From the NCBI GenBank assembly GCA_028280485.1, contig JANQLS010000075.1, positions 1-34,806 of the forward strand: DNA of 34,806 bases. Direction: 5' to 3'. Below are positions 10,696-18,753 of the stretch, piece after piece. The notes under the pieces are model-generated. The model made no database searches. It was not told the origin of the DNA and worked only from the letters and a program-made list of their open reading frames with translations. Numbering within the stretch: the stretch's first letter is position 1; every line of letters begins with the position of its first letter. Source of the stretch: Planctomycetota bacterium (GTDB taxonomy: Bacteria; Planctomycetota; UBA8108; JACQVS01). The position numbers and the translations under genes are program-made.

Positions 10696-11529
10696 CTATT
10701 TCTGAAGTATGTTTAACCCACGATTTGCATAATGCCAGACAACGCCTTAAATTCCATCATTAAGGACGAATCATTTGATAGTGTTGGTAGTATAAGCTTG
10801 CTAAATATTAGCCCATCTTGGATGAAGAAATTTTCAGCCCATCAACTGGAATCTAAAGCAAGCGGGATAAAGAGAAAGGATTGGATAGGTTTCTTCACTA
10901 TGATTAGAAGATTCTGCATCTTCACTTGAGCCCTTAACGCTTAGGAAATGAGAAACTGCAATTTCCAAGAAAGCTGAAATATCAGGAAGACCAACGGAAA
11001 AAACGATAATTTAAAATTACTAAAAGTCACAAAACCTATGAAATCGAATCAAAACCACAATGTTTTATTCGGAAAACACATGAATTGTGGTGATTGAAAA
11101 GCATACCGACAAACACTGCAAAAGCAGAAAAAAGAGGGCATGCCATAAGACAATTGAATTGGAACAAGGCACAAGATAAACGAGCATGAGAACATCTCCA
11201 AACTATTTTTTTAGACTTTTAAACAACATGTTATGTTTATATTTTTAAGATGTTGATGACTAAAGCGTTAACGATTTTGGAATTCTTAAAAATATTTCTC
11301 ATCATTTAGTGATGTTTATTTTTGTGTTTAGACAATTCGTTTACATGTTTTTATATAGCTCATAATGATTGAGGATAATTAATATATTGCCGTTAATTCA
11401 GTGAAGGTGGTGCGAAGGTTTGTCGAGGTGGGTTTTATTGAATTGTTTTGTAAGGAAAGAGAGTTAGCAAAGTTTATAAGCAAATAGGGATATCGTATTT
11501 TGTTTAGGGTGAGAGGGAGTTTTGAGAAG
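10696..11529. other. AT-rich intergenic region upstream of the RHS gene
   Basis: No convincing gene. A 65-codon open frame at 10732-10929 has no recognisable motif and low-complexity composition, so I do not call it. The stretch 11190-11400 is very AT-rich with short imperfect inverted repeats. A weak promoter-like pair on plus (TTTACA near 11340, then 17 bp, then TAATGA) leads to no gene. The RHS promoter presumably lies at the low-coordinate end of this gap, but I see no strong consensus. Confidence 0.5.
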
Positions 11530-11634
11530 TATTATTCCGCCCTTACAGGGCTTGATTGGAAATGCATGATTACCCAGGGCGACGCTTCGCTCTGCCCTGG
11601 GCTAGGTTATGGCGGGCTTTCAGCCCTGGGTTGG
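11530..11634 (+). repeat. ~105-bp palindromic repeat, copy 1
   Basis: Contains CGCCCTTACAGGGCTTG, then CCCAGGGCGACGCTTCGC and TCTGCCCTGGGCTAGG, then GCGGGCTTTCAGCCCTGGG: three consecutive self-complementary blocks (CGCCCT/AGGGC, CCCAGGGC/GCCCTGGG, GGGCT/AGCCC). A diverged copy of the same length and orientation lies at 12240-12344. Confidence 0.85.
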
Positions 11635-11743
11635 TTTTGTGGATTAAACTTCTCTTAATCTAACAACTCAACTGGTTTAAATATTCTGGTTATTTATAGC
11701 TTCAATAACTTTATCTGTTCGGAAAACTCAGTAATAAGACAAC

Positions 11744-12130
11744 TCATTCCATGTATTCCGAAATTTCCCACTCACAATGATTCCCCGATACAAATGCGAT
11801 GTTATTATCCAAATCGGGGAGACAATCCCCATCCTCGGGATACGCATCCAGAATGATAAAGATCTTATCGTGTTCCCAAATAAATTGGATTCCTGAAGAT
11901 AGCACTTCATATGTTCTTTTTGTGATTTCAAATCGAAATTGCTTAACTTCACTAACTTCGAATCTCACTTTAGCCCAGCCGCTTTTTGATTGAGTGTCTT
12001 TGGCTAATATTTCAATTTGACAACTTTGAGGATGAGAACCTGATTGCAATGTAACTGATTGAATTACGGCATCGTAAAAATTTACGAGTCGGTCGTTAAA
12101 AATTTTTAAGTGGTTTTGTGATAGTTTCAT
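11744..12130 (-). CDS. Hypothetical 128-residue protein, possibly immunity-like
   Basis: Soluble, acidic protein with no signal peptide. The N-terminal FYDAVIQSVTLQ, the central strand pattern (IEILAKDTQSKSGWAKVRFEV), and VKQFRFEIT resemble small bacterial proteins that start with an F(H/Y)DA motif followed by alternating strands, some of which sit in toxin/immunity loci; this resemblance is from memory and weak. It lies on the same strand as, and about 1 kb upstream of, the RHS gene, whereas immunity genes usually follow the toxin. It is bracketed by two copies of a 105-bp repeat (11530-11634 and 12240-12344). Base composition looks more AT-rich than that of the aminotransferase or mla genes. 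No SD is evident before ATG 12130. It is probably a real gene; function unknown. Confidence 0.6.
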   Translation of the reverse strand: MKLSQNHLKIFNDRLVNFYDAVIQSVTLQSGSHPQSCQIEILAKDTQSKSGWAKVRFEVSEVKQFRFEITKRTYEVLSSGIQFIWEHDKIFIILDAYPEDGDCLPDLDNNIAFVSGNHCEWEISEYME

Positions 12131-12239
12131 TTAATTTCGATTATGAAGTACGGATTCGAAAAGAATTTTATAAATATCCGTCAAGGATATTGTGCGAGTG
12201 AAAATTAAAAAGCTATAAAGCTGGAAACAATTCTGGAGT

Positions 12240-12344
12240 TATTATTTCGCCCTTCCAGGGCTTGATTGGAAACACATGCTAACCCAGGGCGTCGCTTCGC
12301 TCTGCCCTGGGCTAAGGTATTCCGGGCTTTCAGCCCTTAGTCGG
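12240..12344 (+). repeat. ~105-bp palindromic repeat, copy 2
   Basis: Direct repeat of 11530-11634 with scattered substitutions: CGCCCTTCCAGGGCTTG, CCCAGGGCGTCGCTTCGC, TCTGCCCTGGGCTAAGG, CGGGCTTTCAGCCC. The spacing between blocks is the same, so the two are true copies and not chance palindromes. Confidence 0.85.
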
Positions 12345-12397
12345 TTATGCAGTTTAGGATGAATTTTATTTGAATAATTTATAGGTAAGCCAAGGAA

Positions 12398-12423
12398 GGC
12401 CGCATACGGAGTATGCGGACTAC
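12398..12423 (-). repeat. GTAG-type REP hairpin overlapping the aminotransferase stop codon
   Basis: On minus it reads GTAGTCCGCATAC then TCC then GTATGCGG: tetranucleotide GTAG followed by an 8-9 bp stem. The TAG of GTAG is the stop codon (12420-12422) of the upstream gene. A near-identical copy is at 13845-13870, and similarity extends beyond the hairpin on the plus-strand left side (tttata...gaaggcc). Confidence 0.85.
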
Positions 12424-13313
12424 AGCTCCGCCTGTACGCGTTCTCTATAGAGTTTTAACATACGTGAAGCCACAGGACCCGCGGTGCCATCGCCGATGGT
12501 CTTGCCGTCTAAGGTAGTGACGGGAACGACTTCACGAATCGAGCTTGAGATGAAGATTTCATCGGCACTACGAAGACGTTCTTCGGTGATGTCGGTTTCT
12601 TGGCAATCGATGCCGGCGCGGTGAGCTTCTTCGATGAGAGTGCGTCGGGTGATACCGTCTAAGATCCCGTAGGCTTTGGGAGTCAATAAGCCCCCATTTT
12701 CGACCATGAAAACGTTACTGGTCGTCCCTTCGGCGATGAAACCATCGGCGCCTTTGAGAAAAGCCTCTTTAGCGCCAGCATCCTTGGCGTCGCGGAACGC
12801 GAGGATGTTGTTTAAGAAATTACCCGATTTGATTCCGGGGTCGAGAGCATTGGGATGGTTACGCGTCACCGACGAAATCACACAAGCGATTCCGTGCGTA
12901 TAAAGATCATCCGGAAAGTTGGGAATCGGCGACGCATAAATCATGAATCGAGTTTCAGGGCAAAGCGACATATCGAGCCCGATCGGCCCCACTCCCCGCG
13001 TCACGACAATTCTTAAGGCTAAGTCGGGTTGAGTCTCCCATTCGCCTTTGATGACTTCCGTGTAGCCCGACAAAGTTCGATCGATTTCCTTCTCCAGATC
13101 TTTTCGCTCACCCGGCAAAGTCAGAGATAATCGTCCTAATGAACGCTCCAAGCGAGTCATGTGAAGATCGAGGAGAAAGGGCATGCCGTCATACGTACGA
13201 AGCGTTTCGTAAACCGAATCTCCGTAAAGAAAGCCGTGATCCATCGCCGGAATCTTCGCTTGATCGGCAGGTTCTAAAACTCCGTTATTGTTGATCAGGA
13301 TGTGAGAGATCAT
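12420..13313 (-). CDS. PLP-dependent class IV aminotransferase (branched-chain aminotransferase / aminodeoxychorismate lyase family)
   Basis: Fold-type IV PLP enzyme of the IlvE/PabC/D-amino-acid aminotransferase group. The preferred start is ATG 13313 (MISHILINNNGVLEPADQAKIP), where family members begin; an in-frame ATG at 13367 would add 18 residues of unconvincing sequence. Visible family marks are the GFLYGDSVYETLRTYDG segment, the PLP Schiff-base lysine in DPGIKSGNFLNNILA (Lys162 from this start), and the conserved Glu in FIAEGTTSNVF (Glu195). Length 297 fits bacterial IlvE (~300). Substrate cannot be fixed from sequence: a branched-chain amino acid role is most common, but 4-amino-4-deoxychorismate lyase is possible. 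Cytoplasmic. It stands alone, with repeats on both sides, and its stop codon lies inside a REP hairpin. Confidence 0.9.
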   Translation of the reverse strand: MISHILINNNGVLEPADQAKIPAMDHGFLYGDSVYETLRTYDGMPFLLDLHMTRLERSLGRLSLTLPGERKDLEKEIDRTLSGYTEVIKGEWETQPDLALRIVVTRGVGPIGLDMSLCPETRFMIYASPIPNFPDDLYTHGIACVISSVTRNHPNALDPGIKSGNFLNNILAFRDAKDAGAKEAFLKGADGFIAEGTTSNVFMVENGGLLTPKAYGILDGITRRTLIEEAHRAGIDCQETDITEERLRSADEIFISSSIREVVPVTTLDGKTIGDGTAGPVASRMLKLYRERVQAEL

Positions 13314-13504
13314 GGGAAACTCAGGGAGGGCTCCTCTCAGGCACGTCGTATCGGGTTTTCGATTCAAGTTTGATTACTCTTCTTCATTAGGTTCTTTTCT
13401 TCTTCACTTTTTTTGAGGCTTTTTAACAGCGCCTCTCAGTGAGCAAATCTTAATAGGTTGGGATGAAGAAGAAAAGGGTTGAGGGGGGATTATTTGAAAA
13501 CAAA

Positions 13505-13531
13505 GTAGTCGGCTCACCCCGTGAGCCGGGA
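13505..13531 (+). repeat. GTAG-type REP hairpin, CGGCTCAC stem family
   Basis: GTAGTCGGCTCAC then CCC then GTGAGCCGG: GTAG followed by an ~8-bp stem. A relative with the same stem is at 23490-23513. Confidence 0.75.
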
Positions 13532-13570
13532 TTGGAAGCCTAATGTCACGATAATAAACGTAACCATATT

Positions 13571-13747
13571 AGGAAGCCCGAAGCTTTAGCGAGAGATCGG
13601 AGGACCCTTCAACTTTCAACGTTCAACTTCGAATTAAAAACCTCGCAGAACCTTAAATACGGTTCACACCAGGGAAGCCCGAAGCTTTAACGAGGGATCA
13701 GGACCCTTCTTTGCTCCAGGCCCTCGCTCACGCTTAGGGCTAGTTAA
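13571..13747 (+). repeat. Tandem pair of ~40-bp 'AAGCCCGAAGCTTTA' repeats plus a related GC-rich repeat
   Basis: Two direct copies sharing GGAAGCCCGAAGCTTTA, (A/G)CGAG(A/G)GATC and GGACCCTTC lie at 13571-13610 and 13672-13710. They are followed at ~13717-13747 by CCAGGCCCTCGCTCACGC and TTAGGGCTAGTTAA. The same GAAGCTTTAGCGAGGGAT core forms the ends of the element at 17371-17516. No gene is visible in 13314-14060. Confidence 0.8.
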
Positions 13748-13844
13748 GGTGCTTTAAAGGATTCAAATCCTAAAATCCAACGGGATACAGGTTAGGTGAG
13801 TCGGGCTCGTTAGCGTTTTAATATTTTATAGTTGAACCAGAGAA

Positions 13845-13870
13845 GGCCGCATACGGAGTATGCGGACTAC
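13845..13870 (-). repeat. GTAG-type REP hairpin, second CGCATAC-family copy
   Basis: Same 26-bp sequence and orientation as 12398-12423, with similar left flank (plus strand ttttatagttgaacc...gaaggcc). The two copies are directly repeated about 1.45 kb apart and bracket the aminotransferase gene. Confidence 0.85.
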
Positions 13871-14060
13871 GAAGCCGACTACTTTGGAACGACATCAGTG
13901 AGATTGTCTTAAATTTTGACGTTCAGAAGTGGGATGAAAGAGCTTTTATAACGACTTACGAACGGGCGCGAATCTTGTATTTCAATGGGAATAGTTACTT
14001 ACTACTCCCTCTCCCCGAGCCTGCTTCTTGCTGTGGGCTCAGCAGTCACGCCTAAAAAAC

Positions 14061-14948
14061 ATGAAGTCTATTCTGACCACTCCCCGTATCTTGATGACTC
14101 TTTCGATCGTCGCCTTGGCGCTATCGACCCTCGACGCTCTTCTTCCAGAGTCTTCCCCCAGCCCCTGGGCTCAATCAGCTAAGTTTAACGAGCTCTTTAA
14201 AGAGATGGGAACGAACGGAGCGGGCTTCAGAGAATACAAACACCGTCAAACCGGAATAGAATTCGTTGAAATTCCCGGCGGAACTTACACCCGAGGCTCT
14301 CGGCTGGATTCCCCTTTCGCTGAAGAAAACGAATTTCCCCCGCAATCGATCTCTCTTTCCCCCTTCCTTATCGCAAAGTACGAAGTTACCCATGGCGAGT
14401 GGAAAAAATTGATGCCCGAAGGAGAATTAGAACGCTACCGAAAGATCCCCAACAATGTACCGAGGACCGATGTTTCTTGGCTTAAAATTTATGAATTTTT
14501 AGATCAGACTCAGCTTCAGTTGCCAAGTGAATCGCAATGGGAACTTGCCAGCCTCGGTCCCCAAGGAGAACGTTTTTCAAGTGAGGGGCTTCAAGACCAA
14601 GCTTGGACCAAAAGAAACAGTCATGTCGATTCGATGGGCCTCATCGAAACGAAACCCCATCTTCACGCCGTAGGAAAGAAAATGCCAAATGGTTACGGCT
14701 TATTCGACATGTTAGGAAATGCCTGGGAATGGTGTGAAGATAACTATGAACCCAGCTTCTATCACTTAGAAGAGTCCACAAAGAAAAATCCTGTCTGTCG
14801 ATCGACCTCCCCCTCTCGCGTTTTACGAGGAGGAAGCTACCTTCACGACGAAGTGGAATGTCGTCCCAGCTTCCGAAGAGGCCTTCACGCTGACAAGAAA
14901 GCTAAGAACGTAGGATTTCGCCCCGTATTTAATTTGAGCTCCATCTAA
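14061..14948 (+). CDS. Secreted FGE/SUMF1-like (formylglycine-generating-enzyme fold) protein, probably non-catalytic
   Basis: ATG 14061 (MKSILTTPRILMTLSIVALALS) gives a signal peptide or anchor; an in-frame TTG at 14028 is less likely. The body is a SUMF1/FGE-sulfatase domain: IEFVEIPGGTYTRGS, SPFLIAKYEVTHGEWKKLMP, VSWLKIYEFL, LQLPSESQWELASLG, GYGLFDMLGNAWEWCEDNYEP, VLRGGSYLHDEVECRPSFRRG, NVGFRPVF. In human SUMF1 the active pair Cys336/Cys341 lies in GGSYMCHRSYC. Here the first position is His262 and only Cys267 remains, so true formylglycine synthesis looks unlikely. Many planctomycete and bacteroidete FGE-fold proteins lack the pair and have other roles. It ends 20 bp from the end of a convergent Cys-type sulfatase gene, a suggestive pairing, though it cannot be assumed to mature that enzyme. 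Confidence 0.88.
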   Translation: MKSILTTPRILMTLSIVALALSTLDALLPESSPSPWAQSAKFNELFKEMGTNGAGFREYKHRQTGIEFVEIPGGTYTRGSRLDSPFAEENEFPPQSISLSPFLIAKYEVTHGEWKKLMPEGELERYRKIPNNVPRTDVSWLKIYEFLDQTQLQLPSESQWELASLGPQGERFSSEGLQDQAWTKRNSHVDSMGLIETKPHLHAVGKKMPNGYGLFDMLGNAWEWCEDNYEPSFYHLEESTKKNPVCRSTSPSRVLRGGSYLHDEVECRPSFRRGLHADKKAKNVGFRPVFNLSSI

Positions 14949-14968
14949 GTTCAATGTAGGCGTGAATA

Positions 14969-16339
14969 TTATTTTTGAGCACCTTCAGCTTCCGCCTTTT
15001 TAACCCACTCTTTATGAAGCTTAAGCAAGCGTTGAACGATGGCATCATTTTTTGCCGCTAAGTTGACCGATTCGGTTGGGTCTTGATCGATGTTCGCTAA
15101 GAAGAGTTTATCTTTAGCAGTCAACGGCGCTCGATCCCCGCGACTCGTATCACGAGCATTCCCAATAAGCTTCCACTCCCCGACTCTCACCGCCCACTGC
15201 GCTCTCCCTCCTCTTCCCATCTGCCAATGGAGCACTTCGTGGGGCGTCGCCAAATTTTCATTTTTTAAAACTTTGACGAGACTCTTCCCATCCATCTTGA
15301 CCTTCGGAAGTTTCACCCCCGCCAATTCCGCCAAGGTAGGCAACCAATCACAACTGTGAGCCACTTGATGGCGCAGCTCTCCCTCGGCTAAAGTTCCCGG
15401 CCACGAAATGATGGCGGGCACCCGAATTCCCCCTTCGAACAAACTGAATTTAGCCCCGCGGAACTGACCCGCAAAGCCACCTGATCGATGGGCTCGCTCT
15501 TCCATCGAGTGTCCATGGTCACTTTGAAAAACGATGATCGTGTCTTTTTCTAAACCCAGTTCTCGAAGGTGACCGAGCAGGTCGCCGATGGTCCTATCTA
15601 AGGTTGTAAGAAAAGCATTGTAAAGGTTTCGGGGATAGGGAATATCTTTGTAATACTCAAGCCACTTGGGATCGCCCTGATAAGGGTAGTGAGGGACATT
15701 GGAAGCGAAGTACATGAAGAACGGTTCTTCTTTGTTCTTCTTGATGAACTCAGCGGCCTTATCGACCATGAGATCCGGAAAAAATTTCCCGGGCATGTGA
15801 ATTTCTTTTCCGTTGAGGTAGAGATCGTGTCGATTCGGACCGTTCCAATAAAAGAAGTGGCTGTAGTTATCGATACAACCTCCCATATGACCGAAGGAAT
15901 AATCGAAGCCCTGACCATTCGGCATCGTTTCGGGAGTGTAACCCAAATGCCATTTCCCGATGTGAGCTGTTTTATAACCAGCAGCTTTGAAGACTTCCGC
16001 CATCGTGATTTCAGAAGGTTTTAAGCCCGCTACCCCCTTTTTCGAACCGGCGTTTCCCGGCATACCCGCGCGAACGGGAGCTCTTCCCGTTAACAAGCCC
16101 GCTCTCGAAGGAGAACAAACCGCCGCAGCGGCATAGAACTGAGAAAACCGAATTCCCTTCTTAGCGATCGAATCGATAGCCGGTGTGAGAAGATCTCGCG
16201 CACCGTAGCAACCCGCATCCAAGGAACCTTGGTCATCGGTGAAGATGACGATCACATTGGGTTTTCGATCTTTGGCTTCGGTTAGGGTTGTTAATGAAAG
16301 GAGGCAGGTGAGGATTAAGAGGGAGAGGCGGAGGTTCAT
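14969..16339 (-). CDS. Secreted Cys-type sulfatase (arylsulfatase / GalNAc-6-sulfatase-like)
   Basis: 456 residues, with a signal peptide (MNLRLSLLILTCLLSLTTLTEA). The alkaline-phosphatase-superfamily sulfatase domain begins KPNVIVIFTDDQGSLDAGCYG, with metal ligands Asp35/Asp36. The catalytic motif C75SPSRAGLLTGR matches C-x-P-S-R, where Cys is oxidised to formylglycine in active enzymes. Further marks are AAGYKTAHIGKWHLGY, FFMYFASNVPHYPY, and IIVFQSDHGHSMEE with the second metal-binding Asp-His. Length is typical of the S1 family. Periplasmic or exported; it hydrolyses sulfate esters, probably of polysaccharides, with exact substrate unknown. Activity needs an FGE or anSME, and the neighbouring FGE-like protein lacks one active-site Cys. 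Start ATG 16339 gives a canonical signal sequence. Confidence 0.95.
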   Translation of the reverse strand: MNLRLSLLILTCLLSLTTLTEAKDRKPNVIVIFTDDQGSLDAGCYGARDLLTPAIDSIAKKGIRFSQFYAAAAVCSPSRAGLLTGRAPVRAGMPGNAGSKKGVAGLKPSEITMAEVFKAAGYKTAHIGKWHLGYTPETMPNGQGFDYSFGHMGGCIDNYSHFFYWNGPNRHDLYLNGKEIHMPGKFFPDLMVDKAAEFIKKNKEEPFFMYFASNVPHYPYQGDPKWLEYYKDIPYPRNLYNAFLTTLDRTIGDLLGHLRELGLEKDTIIVFQSDHGHSMEERAHRSGGFAGQFRGAKFSLFEGGIRVPAIISWPGTLAEGELRHQVAHSCDWLPTLAELAGVKLPKVKMDGKSLVKVLKNENLATPHEVLHWQMGRGGRAQWAVRVGEWKLIGNARDTSRGDRAPLTAKDKLFLANIDQDPTESVNLAAKNDAIVQRLLKLHKEWVKKAEAEGAQK

Positions 16340-16386
16340 GATGGTTTCGTGTTTGTGATGTTAGATGGATGATCGCTGATGGATTC

Positions 16387-16451
16387 GTAGCCGAATTCGT
16401 AAGAATTTGGCCAGATAACGACTCCAGCCAAACTTTTACAAATTCGACTAC
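16387..16451. repeat. BIME-like inverted pair of GTAG REPs, CCGAATTC family, copy 1
   Basis: Left unit GTAGCCGAATTC gtaa GAATTTGG; right unit is its inverted relative ending AAATTCGACTAC (GTAGTCGAATTT on minus). The spacer between the two hairpins is about 13 bp. A second copy, same length and orientation, is at 22788-22852. It lies between lepB and the sulfatase gene. Confidence 0.85.
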
Positions 16452-16482
16452 AGCAAATTCGGCAACATGGTTAAGCTTTCGA

Positions 16483-17184
16483 TCAATGCTCGATCGGTTC
16501 AGACACTGAATACTCTAACCAAGTTCGGCGTTCTTTGGGACCCAGAATTGCGATGACTTGCCCAAAGATTTTATCTTTAGATAGCGGTCCCCAATAACGA
16601 CTATCTTGAGAATAAGGTGAATTGTCTCCTAACACATAATATTCATTTTCACCCAAGCGCACATCTTGAACCCCGTAAGTTCCTCTCTGACGATAACGCA
16701 AGTAGGAAGCTTCAGGAGGAGGAATCACTTTTTTCCCATCGATATGGACTTGATCTCCAGAGATATAAACGGTTTCACCGGGCAAGCCAACGATGCGTTT
16801 GACGAGATTTATAGGGCCTCCCTCTTCCGGTTGTGGTGAATGGAAGGCGACAATATCCCAGCGCTTAGGGCTCTTAAACCAGTAAGCCGTTTTATTGACG
16901 AGGACGGTATCTCCAATAATTCCCGAACTGGAATTGTCACCCCGAAGAGTCGGATCCATCGAAGAGGTAGGAATACGGTAAGGAGTCAAAACCCAAAGAC
17001 GAATAATAAGTAGAAGGGTGAGGAGAAAGATGATCCCCCACAAAACTCTAAACATGCGCTTGAGAGTTTTATTTTGCTTCAACCTCTCTTCAGGGGGAGG
17101 GTTTTCAATTGAAGCCGTTCCCTCGGTGGAATGGTGAGGAAGGGAATCAGGGTTTAACTCAGGGGTAGTGGGGTCGGTATTCAC
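16483..17184 (-). CDS. lepB: Signal peptidase I
   Basis: Membrane-bound serine/lysine protease (S26) that removes signal peptides of exported proteins. The 233 residues comprise a Pro/Glu-rich cytosolic N-tail, one transmembrane helix (~45-64, VLWGIIFLLTLLLIIRLWVL), then box B IPTSSMDPTL with nucleophile Ser75, box C/D region with GDTVLVNK and RWDIVAFHSP, the general base Lys129 in NLVKRIVGLPGE, and box E YVLGDNSPYSQDSRYWGPL. All catalytic parts are intact. It is a housekeeping function, consistent with the many exported proteins in the window. It follows a plausible sigma70-type promoter at 17241-17270. Confidence 0.95.
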   Translation of the reverse strand: MNTDPTTPELNPDSLPHHSTEGTASIENPPPEERLKQNKTLKRMFRVLWGIIFLLTLLLIIRLWVLTPYRIPTSSMDPTLRGDNSSSGIIGDTVLVNKTAYWFKSPKRWDIVAFHSPQPEEGGPINLVKRIVGLPGETVYISGDQVHIDGKKVIPPPEASYLRYRQRGTYGVQDVRLGENEYYVLGDNSPYSQDSRYWGPLSKDKIFGQVIAILGPKERRTWLEYSVSEPIEH

Positions 17185-17240
17185 GAAATTGGGTTACTTG
17201 TTGATCATTCGTCTCTTTTCCCGATTCGCTTCTCCATCTA

Positions 17241-17270
17241 TTTATACGGGATATGCGCATGGGATTTCAA
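17241..17270 (-). promoter_or_regulatory. Predicted sigma70-type promoter for lepB
   Basis: On minus: TTGAAA (17265-17270), 18-bp spacer, TATAAA (17241-17246). The start would be near 17234, giving a ~50-nt leader before ATG 17184. Confidence 0.5.
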
Positions 17271-17370
17271 AGCTATACTCTTTTCTATTTCGCGCCCATA
17301 GTCTAATCGGGTCTTCACCTCAGAGGCTGTGAATTTTTAGAATAAATCAATTTTTAGGTAAATGGCACTT

Positions 17371-17516
17371 CAGCTATCCCTCGCTAAAGCTTCGGGCTTG
17401 GGAGGTTGATCATTTCAATAAAGGTTAAAATATGGATAGCATGAAATCCCTTGTTACAAGCTCAGCATTAAAAGCGAATCACACCCCTCAAGCCCGAAGC
17501 TTTAGCGAGGGATAGT
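17371..17516. repeat. ~145-bp MITE-like element with inverted 'AAGCCCGAAGCTTTAGCGAGG' ends
   Basis: Left end CTATCCCTCGCTAAAGC and TTCGGGCTTG; right end CAAGCCCGAAGC and TTTAGCGAGGGATAG: nearly perfect ~26-bp terminal inverted repeats around ~95 bp with no gene. Related ends occur singly at 13571-13610 and 13672-13710. It occupies much of the 17185-17614 gap. Confidence 0.85.
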
Positions 17517-17614
17517 TAAAACGCCTACAAACTTGAAGATGGATTATCCTAATAAATTCACAACCTACTCAACTTAAATGATTTAAAGGACGATTTTTTT
17601 AAACATTGGAAAAA

Positions 17615-18514
17615 TCAAGAATCCTGAATCGATTTTAGACCGTTTTGAGCGATCTTGTCTTCAGCCAATTGTTCTTCTGGTTCTTTCTTTTCTTCCCACC
17701 AAAATTTCATCTCCAGAATCTCGATCGACCAACTTAGCACTTCCTTTTCAGGTTCTGGAGAACTTTGAGAACCTCCCTTTAACCGATGGTCCTCGAAGGG
17801 GTCATAAGGTAAACCCTTGGGATACTTCTTGGGATCAGGTCGTTGACTGATGGAACGATGGATCGACAGCATTGGGATCATCAAACCATCGATCGGTTGG
17901 TAGTCTTTGAAATCGACGACTAACATTCGTCGGTGATGGTGAGAATGGGAGCTTTGGTAATAAATTCGGTCGATGAGAAAAGTCGCGGGATCAAGCATGA
18001 CGAAGTAACCGATGTGGAGAGGCTGATCTTTTTGAGGTAGCACCCAGAAATTGGTAGGCGCCTCGCCTCCTTCTTCACTAAACACATCGAGGCGATATTC
18101 CCAGCCTTGCTCCCCCAAGATAAAGGGAAGCTGATGGAATATTCGAGCGGACTTAACCTGAAAGTCCATCAATTGAGATTCTACAGAGTGCTGGGGAATT
18201 TCTTGAAGAGTAATAAGCTCTCCATCCATCTCCATAGAAGTCCAATGGTGAGGATTAAAACTCAACTGCCACTCTGGACTTCTGATAAAGGGGGGATCAC
18301 CAAAAGTTCGAAACTTAAGTTGAGCTCGATTAAAGCTCTCCCACTTCTCCCAAGATCCGTGAGCTTTCCACATTTTTTCAAGGGTTGGCCCCAGAGGTGT
18401 TTCGAGTAAGGGATGCTTTTGAACCATCTTTTGGGATTGAGCACAACCGCTCACCAAAAGGAGTATTCCGAGTAAGCCCCCAGTTAATGTCTGCTTTATG
18501 GAACTCGTCAACAT
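17615..18514 (-). CDS. Predicted lipoprotein of unknown function
   Basis: Start chosen at ATG 18514 because GAGAGGA stands 6 bp upstream and it gives a normal lipoprotein signal (MLTSSIKQTLTGGLLGILLLVSGC); longer in-frame starts at 18529 and 18613 exist. Lipobox LVSGC puts the lipidated Cys at residue 24. The mature part begins with a region like MWKAHGSWEKWESFNRAQLKF, has beta-strand-rich segments (FWVLPQKDQPLHIGYFVMLDPATFLIDRIYYQ) and VVDFKDYQPIDGLMIPM, and ends in a charged tail. The 'HG-W' opening and the 'residue-identity, then F-Y-P-DG' pattern resemble DUF6503/LolA-like outer-membrane lipoproteins, but this is a loose impression. It is divergent from the lipid-transport operon at 18854, so an envelope role is plausible but unproven. 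Confidence 0.8.
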   Translation of the reverse strand: MLTSSIKQTLTGGLLGILLLVSGCAQSQKMVQKHPLLETPLGPTLEKMWKAHGSWEKWESFNRAQLKFRTFGDPPFIRSPEWQLSFNPHHWTSMEMDGELITLQEIPQHSVESQLMDFQVKSARIFHQLPFILGEQGWEYRLDVFSEEGGEAPTNFWVLPQKDQPLHIGYFVMLDPATFLIDRIYYQSSHSHHHRRMLVVDFKDYQPIDGLMIPMLSIHRSISQRPDPKKYPKGLPYDPFEDHRLKGGSQSSPEPEKEVLSWSIEILEMKFWWEEKKEPEEQLAEDKIAQNGLKSIQDS

Positions 18515-18753
18515 CTTCAATCCTCTCATCCCAATAAATAAGCATAGGGAATGAATCTCAACTCTGAGACTGAACAACAACCTGAATTCAATAGGAGAAT
18601 TCAAGCTCATCACTAGTTTTATGTATCGTTCGATGGCTGATAAATATTGATCACTTTCACCCTAACGTTGAATTCCCTAAACGAAATTCAAGACCGAGAG
18701 CCCGAAATTCGATATGAGAAAGAGTCTCAATCTCAAAGTATGTTCCCAGTATG

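Noticed and set aside
10732..10929. 65-codon plus-strand open frame upstream of the RHS gene
   Set aside because: No motif, no SD, and it spans the expected RHS promoter region; likely chance.
11530..13747. CRISPR array
   Set aside because: The repeats are few, diverged and irregularly spaced, with internal palindromes; no cas gene in the window.
17615..18613. Longest start (ATG 18613) for the unknown lipoprotein
   Set aside because: It would bury the lipobox at residue 57; ATG 18514 has a GAGAGGA site and a normal signal length.
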